Below the pieces are notes generated by a model. It was not told where the DNA came from. It saw only the letters and a program-made list of their open reading frames with translations, and did no database searches. 64,000 nt of DNA from Lojkania enalia. Its lineage: Eukaryota; Ascomycota; Dothideomycetes; Pleosporales. Within the stretch, counting starts at the first letter, position 1. Every line of letters begins with the position of its first letter. The stretch is from the NCBI GenBank assembly GCA_010094045.1, contig ML986587.1:649895-713894 (forward strand), written 5' to 3'. Both the position numbers and the translations under genes were made by a program. This document shows, piece by piece, positions 12,924-22,350 of the stretch.

Positions 12924-13313
12924 CCTATAACGCGTTCCACTAGTTAGCTGCGAACCCCACTAAAACCACAACGCGCTTTCTACCAGAACTATTATAGCAC
13001 CACAACGACACAATTAATTGCTTCAAAAAGGAGGGAGGCTATCCTTTACAGCTAGTACTTACTCTAAGGATCTATATTAGAGCCTTAACAGGCTAGCATA
13101 CCTATATAATGTGCTAGAATTGACGCTTGGAACGCAAGTAAATAGTACTTAGCCTTAATATTAAATACGCTTAGGGAAGCGAAAGTTTCTAGAGATAGAG
13201 GGACAGTCTCTAGTAAGCTGGATCCTAACTCTCGATTAACGCAGTTTTCTACTTATATTATTAATATACAATATATAGTAGATACGCTACTTACTACTCA
13301 CGGCTAGATTCTC

Positions 13314-13486
13314 CCTACTTACTGTAAGGGTATATATACTATTCTACACCCAATGATCAGCGATATTGATTATTATGTTAGAAGTACGGCTCTACACCAC
13401 TATACTACTGCAACCAAAAGGTACGAATAATTAATATTGCCGATTATTGGGTGTAGAATAGTATATATACCCTTACAGTAAGTAGG
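13314..13486. mobile_element. MITE-like element with long terminal inverted repeats (copy 1)
   Basis: 173 bp with ~60-bp arms. The left arm starts CCTACTTACTGTAAGGG and the right arm ends CCCTTACAGTAAGTAGG, each continuing into TATATATACTATTCTAC or its complement. Arm differences are mainly transitions. TA dinucleotides occur inside the arm ends, which would suit a TA-targeting transposase. There is no coding capacity. Confidence 0.75.
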
Positions 13487-13617
13487 TAACAGCTATTAAA
13501 TATATTAAGGTAACTAGCTAGTATATCCTATTCTTTCTAATCTACTCTACTAAACATTATTAAAATATCTAGTATAGGCTACTACTAACTAGTTAGAAGC
13601 TAACTATAAGTAGTAAT

Positions 13618-13820
13618 TGTGGTGAGAGGCGAATCTTGTCTTAGGGAGGGAGATGAGGAGCTGAACTGGTTGATTGAAGAGGGGCAGTGGGCTATATTTA
13701 TGTACATGAAAAAGGGTATATCAGCTAATATCCAGCGTGATATCCGGCGTGATATCGACCGTGATATCGTACGTCGATATCTGATACAGCTCGGCAGACT
13801 AGCCAAAAATCCCCATAACA
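13618..13820 (+). mobile_element. Short TG...CA element, family 1, copy A (solo-LTR-like)
   Basis: 203 bp, starting TGTGGTGAGAGG and ending CCCCATAACA, with a perfect 5-bp duplication GTAAT on both sides (13613-13617 and 13821-13825). TG/CA ends plus a 5-bp target duplication are the hallmarks of an LTR-retrotransposon LTR. Internally it has four 12-bp units of GATATCnnnCGT. Two further copies are at 21709 and 47530. Confidence 0.8.
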
Positions 13821-14410
13821 GTAATAGCTAATTTATAGCTAGGTTTAGCATATAAATAATTATATAAAAGCTTGTACCTAGAGAGCCTATTATCTACTTA
13901 TCTTGGACAGCTATAGTAGCTATGCTATAACTAAGTTTAACTAGTACTATATAGAATATAAGATAGTTATACTCTATATCCTAGCTTATACGTCGTATCG
14001 CCTACAGCCACTTAACGTTAGCTACTACTTACCTCTTAAGACTAGTATAATAGACTAGTATAATGGATCATAGCGTAGTAATAATAGATAGAGTAGCAGG
14101 GCTAAAATGTCCGTATATTCTCTATTCTCAGAGCGGACATAGATGAATCGCTACCGTTACTGCGGGGTACAATTCGGCTATTTCAACCCGTGACTCAGAA
14201 CTATAAGATATTACAACTAGCTACAACCTTAAGGTAGTAGAGCTAGCTTACTAAGGCATCTATCATGTTAATAAGAAGGAATTCTTAGTCCTATATATAA
14301 GAGCTTACCCCTCTATCTTCTCTAAGTAGAATATGAAGAGTAGATTTCTAGCTACTTAAAATTAGAAGCTATGTAAGGCCAAATACTATAAAACTTAGAA
14401 GAAACAGCAG

Positions 14411-14516
14411 CCTACTATAAGGGTATATATACTATTCTACGCCTATAATCGGTGATATTAATCATTCGTACCTTTTGGTTGCAGTAGCGCAGTGGTGTAG
14501 AGCCGTACTTCTGACA
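14411..14516. mobile_element. Truncated second copy of the MITE-like element, with tRNA-like segment
   Basis: Matches the reverse complement of the 13314-13486 element through one arm and the middle, then stops. The shared middle (14477 onward) contains TAGCGCAGTGGT, close to a pol III A box. In this copy it is followed by a perfect 5-bp stem CTTCT/AGAAG with a 7-nt loop at 14508-14524. No B box is visible. Confidence 0.55.
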
Positions 14517-14815
14517 CCTAGAAGGTATATAGCTAATAACGGTATCCCAAGTAGTAAGGAGGGTTGGCTTCTAATTGAAATTACTGAATAAGCTAAGGAG
14601 AAGGAGGGTTAGAGAGAGGCTACTTAGGTGCGCTAGCGCGCACTATGAACCTGTTTAAACTGTTATGTACAAGGCTATAATCGGCTACAATACCCTATTA
14701 GGTAGAGAAGCTATATACTTAGTTTGAATTTATTCTATTGCAACACTGAGCAATTCACTAAGGCGCGTTATGATTTTAGCAGGGTTCGCAGCTGACTGGT
14801 GGAACGCGTTATAGG

Positions 14816-15435
14816 AAACTGAGTAATGTCTAATCAACAGTGATTAACTCTTTGTGAAGGCTATAGCATAGCTACATTTGAGTATCACTTCTGCTTAAGG
14901 GCTTAGTGCGGTACCTGCTCTGTAAGAATTTCATAGAAGGGTCGGCCTTACAAGACATATGGCGAACTCATAATTGGAAGAAAGGCATCCTTAAGTAGCC
15001 TTTCGCATGCCTAATATGCCATCATAAAGGAAAGGGATCGATGGAACTGATGTATGGTATAATTATGTTGCGTTAGTTTATGGCAAGATTAAAGCCCTAT
15101 ACTTTCCATCTAATTAACTCTACTCGCCCAATTTATTGTGTGAGAAGCAAATAAGACCTCCATATAGGGAAGCAAAAGGGAATGGGTATTTATAAATGAA
15201 ACTGGAATCGCGCGAAAGGGATCTACAACCCACTTTCTGGAAATGGACAAGTTCTGAGGTGCTACTTTACTGACACTCTTTTTCCTTGACAAAATTGTAC
15301 CTGGGAAAAGAGATGCAAGATTATCGATAAGGAAGAAATTCGAAACTCGTCATTTCAAATTGCTTCTCCGTTACTAGGAGTAGCAAGGGTAAGAGCTTTG
15401 TTTCGAGCTTACGATTTCTGCGGAATAGAATGAAA
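14816..15435. other. AT-rich, no gene seen
   Basis: No conserved coding text in any frame; probably decayed sequence. Confidence 0.45.
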
Positions 15436-15810
15436 CTACTCGCTGCCTTTATCAAGTAACGTGAACTGCCTGGTGTTAATTGACTTCTGATTCCCCTGGA
15501 TCATTTCACTCGTCGCCTTGCCGCCTCCCGGTCCGAGTGTGAAGCGGTCGAGGAGGTGCCCGAAGCTCGAGAAAACGCCGCCTTCGGAAGGCGCGTTTAT
15601 TGAGTCCATAGCTGAAAACAGCTTCTTTGATGGGACTTTCATCATCACTGGCAAACTATTAATTGCCTGGGGCATATATACCCTTCCGCTTGATAGCGGA
15701 CCTTGAGAATGTTTGCTAAAATTGCTGTACTTGCCAGTAAGTCGCTCCAGGTCTTCCAAGTCCTTAGAACTTGGAGTTACATCCTCCGGAAGCAGTGGTA
15801 GCAAGCTAGA
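15436..15810 (-). pseudogene. Open gene fragment of unknown family
   Basis: An open frame of about 125 codons without a start ATG at its upstream end. It reads as ordinary protein (LLPEDVTPSSKDLEDLERL, then YMPQAINSLPVMMKV, then FSSFGHLLDRFTLGPGG) and ends in a stop. It looks like the 3' exon of a once-functional gene in a decayed neighbourhood. I do not recognise the family. Confidence 0.4.
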
Positions 15811-15816
15811 CTCCAC

Positions 15817-16399
15817 GAATAACTTTGTAGAGAACAGTTCAACATCGGTAGATTAAGAGAGATGGGGATCCTGATCGCCTTAAAGTGCACAGCTGAGCTA
15901 GACTTGCTTGGAAACGTACGGTTGCATTTCGTCGTTTGTCTCCAGTATTAGAAGCCAGCTTTAAGCTAGTTGCTTCTCTCGCATTGGTATCCTAAATTCA
16001 GCATTTTAGAAGAGAGCGCTAAACACTCGGTCTAATTAAAAACCGGGCGATATAACCGGATTGTGGCGAGGAACGTTCGTACTCGATTGTGCGCTTCCGG
16101 TCTAGATCGGAACAAAGGAGAGTACGATAGAGTTGGGTTCGGTATAAACTTTCGTCGCGGTAGAGTTGAGCATGAATCTGGCGTTAAGGTTTATGGACCC
16201 ATCTTTAAGGAAATTGTAGAACTTGCGGGCTTAGATATGTTAATCTTACGTATCTTGTGAAATCTAGGGAAAGAGGTGAGGAGGGATTCGACCCACATTA
16301 TTACTGCGTCAGAGCCATCAGATATTAAACTGGCTTGCCAACTAGAATCTGGCTTGAACCACTTGGTTATATCCAAAGAGGCTTCTTACCACTTTACAG
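15817..16399. other. Decayed sequence, no gene recognised
   Basis: Short open stretches on both strands, none with a recognisable domain. Possibly part of the FAD-oxidoreductase relic that follows on the minus strand. Confidence 0.4.
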
Positions 16400-16800
16400 G
16401 AAATAGAAGCTTCGGGTAGGATGGGTTATATCCGCTAGAGAAGACAGTATGGATTTTTAAAGTGCAGTACCCGAAGCGGTTTTGGTTATCGTTTTCGGAC
16501 GTTGTTGAAAAGAGATTATACGAGAGTCTCGCGGGGGATTTTGTCTTCTTGCTAAAGGCGTATGTTCCAATTACTCCCTCGTTTTACCCCGAGGCCCCGG
16601 CACAGATTGTAGGGGAGGGGTCAACGAGGAGAACGCGACCTTGAGCCCTAGTATAGGTAGACCGGGTTTCTGCTCTTTCTCCGCAAGCGCCAAATAATAC
16701 GCCGTAGAGAGTCTAGTAATACCACCACCTAAGATTATAGTAGATTTGAGGTTATCCTGTAACAAAGCCGCCGTGCTATTGGATTGGAGCAATTGTTGGA
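16400..16800 (-). pseudogene. FAD-dependent oxidoreductase (DAO-type) relic
   Basis: Minus-strand text STIILGGGITRLSTAYYLALAEK at about 16690-16760 is the N-terminal dinucleotide-binding strand-turn-helix (GxGxxG type) of a glycine/D-amino-acid-oxidase-like flavoprotein, with Arg replacing the third Gly. Downstream pieces (LSYNLFS..., then NRFGYC) resemble the next part of the family but lie in shifted frames separated by stops. No complete gene remains. Function assignment rests on the Rossmann motif and is therefore broad. Confidence 0.5.
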
Positions 16801-17599
16801 GGAATGGCTAGGAGACAGGAGCCGAGGAAACAGTGAATGAAGGCGATATAATATAGCACTCGACAACATGCATTGAGTATCTAGATGAAGATGGGAGGAT
16901 ACCAGATACTCCGTGATGGATGGCTTGGAGAATCGGTCATAGCCTTGGTACGGTTACGGACCAACCTCTCGTATCTCACGCAGAGTATAAGCACCCGCCC
17001 CAGATGCAGATCAAATATTATCACCCTATTTGCCTTCTTCTCCTTCGCCTTTATTGCGGTTGGCTAATGCTAATATGTAGCCTTGCGACGACACGCAGGT
17101 TCACTCAGGTACTTGGGGTAACATCCGCTTAGTGGAGATAAGCCAAATCTAACGCGTTAATAGAGACGTATGCTCATGCTACTCCTAAAGATGGTGATAC
17201 CTTGCCTGAGCGCTCGTGTACTTTTTGGCGTAGGCGGATTTCGATCGCAGTCCCTAGAACGTTGTTCGAATATTAGCGTGACTAACGATTAGTAGAGTAC
17301 TTCTCGGATCGGGCTGCTATAGGTAGCCGGAACCCTCCGTCTGTCATTTACCCTTTCGAGGTTTTATTACCTTCTTCCACTCGAGAAATATAAGATCGTA
17401 AACCCTTCCATATCAACGTTTCCAAAGGAGGTATACCAGGCGGAGCTCACACAACGAAGAGTCGCAGCTTCCTGACGGCTCAACGAGACCGTAATTCTTA
17501 TAAGTAAGCTACATTACTGCTTCTTAGACACTCAGGGTGCTTTTGTTCGCCATATACTAACAGTCTAGTCAGGTCGTGCTATATAATTATCCTAGAAAA
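16801..17599. other. Decayed sequence, no gene recognised
   Basis: No domain-level match in any frame. The stretch from 17400 may include the lost 5' part of the fructosamine-kinase-like relic. Confidence 0.4.
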
Positions 17600-18490
17600 C
17601 TTATGTGTGAGGGCGAATATGAATCACTTAAAGCTATGTATGCCGTAGTACTTTTATTCATCCCTGAGGTGTACGGTTGGGGAGCTAAGAACAATCCGGG
17701 ATACTTCTTGCCCGCAAAATTTTAGGGAAGTCGGGCAGCAACTATCAGATCTACCAAGACTTACTGTGTGGCTTGCGGAGCCACATAATTTAATACCCCC
17801 CCGGACTAGAAAATTTGGATTTCATGTAACAATATGCCATGGCAATTTGTCTCAATTTATTGGCTGGGAAGAACCTTTAACTGTGATGTTCTCAAAGATT
17901 CTTGCGAGAGCTATAGATCTTGATAAGGAGAAACGTGGGTATTGGTCCGAGTTTAGCGCGTATCGGAGACTGCTGTTCGACTACGTTATTCTCTGGCTGT
18001 TAAAGCCGCTTGAGTCCGAAGGAAGAAGTGTTAATCCATACCTTATTTGTCAGAGCTGGCTGGCTCTGATGAGGGTTGGAAAAAACTGCGTCTATTGACT
18101 AGAAATGCGAGACATGCTACATATATATCCCTGGACCTGCCAAGGGGCTAACTGTAAATAGCTTAGCCGTAACATTATTCACGGCGATATCTGGGACGAG
18201 AACTGTGCTGATGATATGAACACCGGTGAGCCATTTGTGTTTGATGCTAGCTTACTCTATGCTCATAATGAGTACGAAATCGGATATTGGCGACTACCGA
18301 GGCATCGCCTTAGCAACAGAACCTATGTTCGTGAATATAAGAAACATCTTCCTGTCTCCGAGCCTGGTAAGATCGCCTTCCAATCTAAGCACATGCCCTA
18401 ATGTTTCAGTAGAAGAGGATTGGGACGACCGAGATTTTCTCTATTTAATGCGTTTCAGCATCTTCTGTTCCGTATTGATAACTTCGAGCG
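17600..18490 (+). pseudogene. Fructosamine/ketosamine-3-kinase-like pseudogene, interrupted by a short element
   Basis: Plus-strand pieces in several frames follow the order of the fructosamine kinase (APH-fold) family: EGEYESLKAMYAV, then VYGWG...NNPGYFL, FGFHVTICHGN, GYWSEFSAYRRLL, then IHGDIWDENCADDMNTG (catalytic-loop type HGDxWxxN), HNEYEIGYWRLPRHRLS and EEDWDDRDFLY. The active enzyme phosphorylates ketosamines on glycated protein. The gene is broken by frameshifts and stops. It is also cut by a 127-bp TG...CA element at 18048-18174; reading from the TTATT before it to the TTATT after it joins '...PYL' to 'IHGDIW...' in frame. The 3' end is ill-defined. Confidence 0.75.
18048..18174 (+). 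mobile_element. Short TG...CA element, family 2, copy A
   Basis: 127 bp, starting TGTCAGAGCTGGC and ending TAGCCGTAACA, flanked by perfect 5-bp direct repeats TTATT (18043-18047, 18175-18179). It interrupts the kinase relic exactly within its conserved loop. A near-identical copy in inverse orientation is at 47010-47134 with a different duplication. Confidence 0.85.
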
Positions 18491-19249
18491 GTTAGCGCCC
18501 AGTGTAAGTTAGTATGATTTGATGATCACTGCATTCAATATTACTAACGATATTATAAGTGTCTTCGGAGACATGAAGACATTGTGTAAGAAATTTTGTC
18601 CTAAGGAAATCAAGAAAGTAGAAGCGCAATTCTACACCCGCGGTGTACGCCTATTAACTGATGGTGCAAATGTCGAAGAGGAGGAAGAGGAAAGCGATGA
18701 GAATTAGCCTATGATATTTTTATCTGTAAAGTATCGGGGTAGATGAGGAGAAGACCTGTGTTGATTCATATCTATTGAGGATAAGGGCTATTTATACTGT
18801 CTATCCTAGGTATCACATAATATTAGGGCTAATCTATAATAGGGATAGTGCGATATATATAACGTTGCACTATCTTTTAGCTATGAAGAACTATAGGCGT
18901 AAATAGGTAACTTGTAGACGGTTTTCTTTACATAGCTCGAATTTTACCAAGAATACATCTTACTCTTAGGGATCTGTGTGGTATTTCGTTCTAAACTTAT
19001 CACAACAAGCCTAATTTTGGGACCGCTATAAGTCGAAGGACCCCGGCACTCCGCACGCTCTTCTAATGGCAACTTATCCTTCGCTTAATCTTTTGATAGC
19101 TTCCGTGAAAGTAATAATAAGGAGCTATATTCTCGTATTTCTTCAATACTCAGTCGAGTACTTAGTAGGATGGCTTCCATCATTTTGGTAAGGGGTCAGG
19201 ACACCCCAATTAAGTCGCGCAGGACATTGACCAAGAATACTACCTCAGC
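18491..19249. other. Decayed sequence with a short Glu-rich open stretch
   Basis: A plus-strand open stretch at 18519-18707 ends in an acidic tail (EEEEEESDEN) but has no recognisable domain. The rest is AT-rich and full of stops. Confidence 0.4.
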
Positions 19250-19985
19250 TAGAAGCGCTACTACAATAACACGACCCACGATAACGTGACGTTAAGTGAA
19301 GTTCTTAGGATTAACGGTGAGAGAGACTTAGATATTCTATTAGAGTAGAAATTAAACATACCTAGCCTAGGCAGAATCTAGGGGGATTTTAGTCTGAGTT
19401 CTTTTAGACTGTTTCCTGGGCAGCAGAGAAATCTATCCAACTAAACCTCTTCGAAGCCATCCAGATTCCTCTATTACAACTTCAAGAGCTTATAAAAAAG
19501 CGGCACATTACTTTTCGGCCGGGAGATATATTGTTCACCCGAACAGGCTTTACGGAGGCCTACGATGTACTTATAGAAGCGGGTCAAGTAGCGCTTTCGC
19601 AACGCTTAACAGCTAGTTTCTCTGGTGTAGAGTTATCAGAGGCGACATTTCGCTCTCTTTGGGAAAGCCAATTTGCTGTAGTTGCTGGAGATTCATCTTC
19701 ATTCGAGTGAAGCCCACCAGTCGGCTCGGATGCAGACGATAGATTTGTGCTGTATGAGTGGCTTTTAGCAGGACAAGGAATGTCGATTGGGGAGATGTTT
19801 GATCTGGAAAGGCTCAGCGAAACTTGCTAGAAGCTTGGAAGACATAGCCTTTTCGTGAACAGTATGCCACTCAAGGTCAGCCCGTCGAGGTTCTTCTAAC
19901 CTTTATAGTGTTGCCAGTAGGTTAATTCCATTCTAGGTTCCCGGAGGTGTAGCTAGCCCGCCTAATGCCGTTGACATATTTTAGT
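19250..19985 (+). pseudogene. Cyclase-family (kynurenine-formamidase-like fold) pseudogene
   Basis: Plus-strand text follows a fungal putative-cyclase protein: YYNNTTHDNV, RPGDILFTRTGFTEAYD, SFSGVELSEATFRSLWESQF, VVAGDSSSFE, then FVLYEWLLAGQGMSIGEMFDLERLSE, and after an apparent intron (GTCAGC...TAG near 19875-19935) the C-terminus VPGGVASPPNAVDIF and a normal stop. Premature stops fall after SSSFE, where the family has Trp (TGG to TGA), and after LSETC. Upstream parts are frameshifted. Function is lost; the family assignment is reasonably firm. Confidence 0.7.
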
Positions 19986-20899
19986 GTGCCACATAACTTA
20001 ATAAAAGTTTTAATACATCAAATAAACTTTGGTTATCTAGTCTAGTAGTATCCGGTCTTTCTCTAGGCGCCTAAGCTTTCTAGTGTGCTTTTGGATCTTA
20101 CAAAACTAAGTAAGAGTCTATCCGCTATTTAGCTAATATAGGTGACTATTTAGTGGCAAAAACGGCGCTTATAACACTAGTGAAGTCTGGAGAATTCGCC
20201 AGGCAATATTTAAGAGGTATATGGAAAGTAGAAGCGTCAATTTCGGTTCCGGAGCCTGTGGTGAGCAAACCCACGATCAGATGTCCTATACTATACACCC
20301 CCCATTAACTTAAGCTCGGCAAGGAAGCGAATAGATGTATTTACCTTCTGTAGACGTAGATATATTAATTGTGAAGGTTGCTAGTTGTTCGTTAATCCTC
20401 GTATATACTAGTTTGGTGTATTTTATAAAATGCTCCTTCATTCTATAGGCAAACCCATGTGCTAGCATCGTAGTGACTTTAGCTTGTGCCGGTTAACCTT
20501 TCACTTAGAATCTCGTCTTAGGGCTGAGTCACCGAGCCCGATCCCACCGTCTAAGTCGTTGTTAAGGCTCACGATATTGCACAATTCGTAGAATAGGCTT
20601 ATTATACTTATAGATTATAGGCTGGTTCTATTTAGGGATCTTTTATAGGCTTTAAATTTATAAATTTCTCTAGTCAAAATATTGTAGATTGACATTTCTA
20701 CTCCGTAGCTACTAGGTGCGGTAGAAGTCATGTTACTAGCAGGAATCTTAGGTTGCAGGTCAGCCCACTACGCTAAAACCTCGATTAATTTTTTTAGGCC
20801 AGCTCACCATGCAAACCCTCAGCCTACTAATGAAACTCACATCTTCATTTCACCTCGCCTCATTTTGTCTCTCACCAACCTGTTCACATCATGTGAACG
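19986..20899. other. AT-rich, no gene seen
   Basis: No conserved coding text. Confidence 0.45.
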
Positions 20900-22350
20900 C
20901 AACTAGAAGTAGGCGTAGAATACCACTTCACCCCGTTCTTGAGCTGTTCTAATAGCGTTTAGATTGCCTACAACGCATACTCAGACCTGGGTTGCTTACT
21001 ATTTGGCTCCAAAAAATCTAATAAGGTAAAATTCGACCTATTTTAAACATATTCAGGACTAGAATAGACGAGTACATGTCTACTTAGGAGAGCTGTATTG
21101 CCCTGTGGACCTGGGATATAAGCTATGCGGAGTAAGTCTAAACGGATTCTCGACGAATTCTCAACATGCTTATATAGGGTTTACTATTATTTGAATTAAT
21201 GCTAACATGTTTTGAACATTTTTAGAAGAAATTCAAGATCTGGGGAACCCTTATTACCCACACCCACAAATACCATGCACAACTGAAGGTTGCTACTGCT
21301 GAGTAGTCTAGGAACCCGTCTATAGAGAATATAGGAGATGCACGTCGTAAGTAGCCTTTAACAAGATCTCAATATGTTCTAATGGTATTTAGAGTTCTAT
21401 TCGAGCATATTTTGAGATATAATGAATTGTACACTGAAAAACAGTGTATAAACACGCTGGCAACATCTTTCGTTCTAGAAATGCCGCTACAGAAATCCCA
21501 CCGCAAAGGCAAGCAAAAGGCTGTTCTAGACGCGTCCTTAACGGCTTTAGAACACGTTTAAAGCAAGTCTACATCAAAGCAGAAGGCGAACGTGTCCTCA
21601 TCGGCTTCTCAACATGTTCGGCCTGAAAATGCAAGCAAAGATGAAAATTCTGTTATATGCTCGCAGCAAACAAAAAAATATGTAAAAAAAGGAGACATAA
21701 GTTATATTTGTGGTGAGAGGCGAATCTCGTCTCAGGGAGGGAGATGAGGAACTGAACTGATTGATTGAGGATGGCCAGCGAGCCATATTTATGTGCATAG
21801 AAAAAGGGATATATTAGCTGATATCCAGCGTGATATCGAGCGTGAAATCGTACGACAATATCCGATACAACTCGGCAGACTTGCCAAAATCCCCTATCAC
21901 AATATTTTTCTACACATGTTCATATGGTGTTAAAAAGGTGTTCAGAAGAACTACAACACAATGGTCCAGATGGTTAAGAAGGCAGGCGGTAAAATACCTT
22001 GCGCTGTCTGTGCTGCAAAGAAAAACAGATGTAAGCATATTCCGAACGCGTCCTTAACGTGCTTCGAACATGTTCAACTTGCATCTAGGATGCTTAGTGC
22101 CTTTTAAGCAACTCGCCGGTTTAGTTGATTCCAATTTAGTTAGTAGTCTGGTACACGTTTTAGACCATAGTTCCGATGAGTCTGAGCCAGAACATGGTGA
22201 GCCAGAGCAGCAGGTAGAGCATTAGCCAGGGCATGATAATAAGACTGGAGCGGAGTAATAATTATCTAAACACGCCGAGAACGTGTTTGCATAACGATTA
22301 TGATTTATTGGCTAGTGGGTTCTGAAGATGTTCTGAACACTTTCAATTTC
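20900..22350 (+). pseudogene. Relic of a plus-strand multi-intron gene with 11-bp-periodic introns
   Basis: Short coding-like pieces, for example KKAGGKIPCAVCAAKKNR with a CxxC at about 21970-22030, are separated by stretches with splice borders. One clear case is 22031-22088: GTAAGC...CATCTAG, 58 nt. These stretches are made of 11-bp units with core AACRYGTT plus three bases, e.g. at 22045, 22056 and 22067, and at 21589, 21600 and 21611. Family unknown; possibly one gene of a two-gene mobile element. A TG...CA element is inserted at 21709. Confidence 0.4.
21709..21901 (+). mobile_element. Short TG...CA element, family 1, copy B
   Basis: 193 bp, starting TGTGGTGAGAGG and ending CCCCTATCACA, with perfect 5-bp flanks ATATT (21704-21708, 21902-21906). 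It has three 12-bp GATATC-type internal units, one fewer than the other two copies. Confidence 0.8.

Larger units (their letters stand above)
12924..14815. mobile_element. Inverted-repeat-bounded degraded element (~1.9 kb)
   Basis: A ~55-bp segment at 12924-12978 (starts CCTATAACGCGTTCCAC, ends AACGCGCTT) returns as an inverted copy at 14760-14815. Mismatches are nearly all C/T or G/A transitions. Size and geometry resemble a degraded Tc1/mariner-type DNA transposon, which is inference; no transposase is readable inside. Two small inverted-repeat elements and one TG...CA element lie within it. Confidence 0.45.

Noticed and set aside
14477..14524. A complete tRNA gene
   Set aside because: Only an A-box-like word and one stem are present; there is no T arm, B box or acceptor stem.
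18048..18118. Coding text SELAGSDE..W shared by 18.05 kb and 47.1 kb as a conserved protein motif
   Set aside because: It lies wholly inside the 127-bp TG...CA element, so the shared text is element sequence and not part of the host genes.
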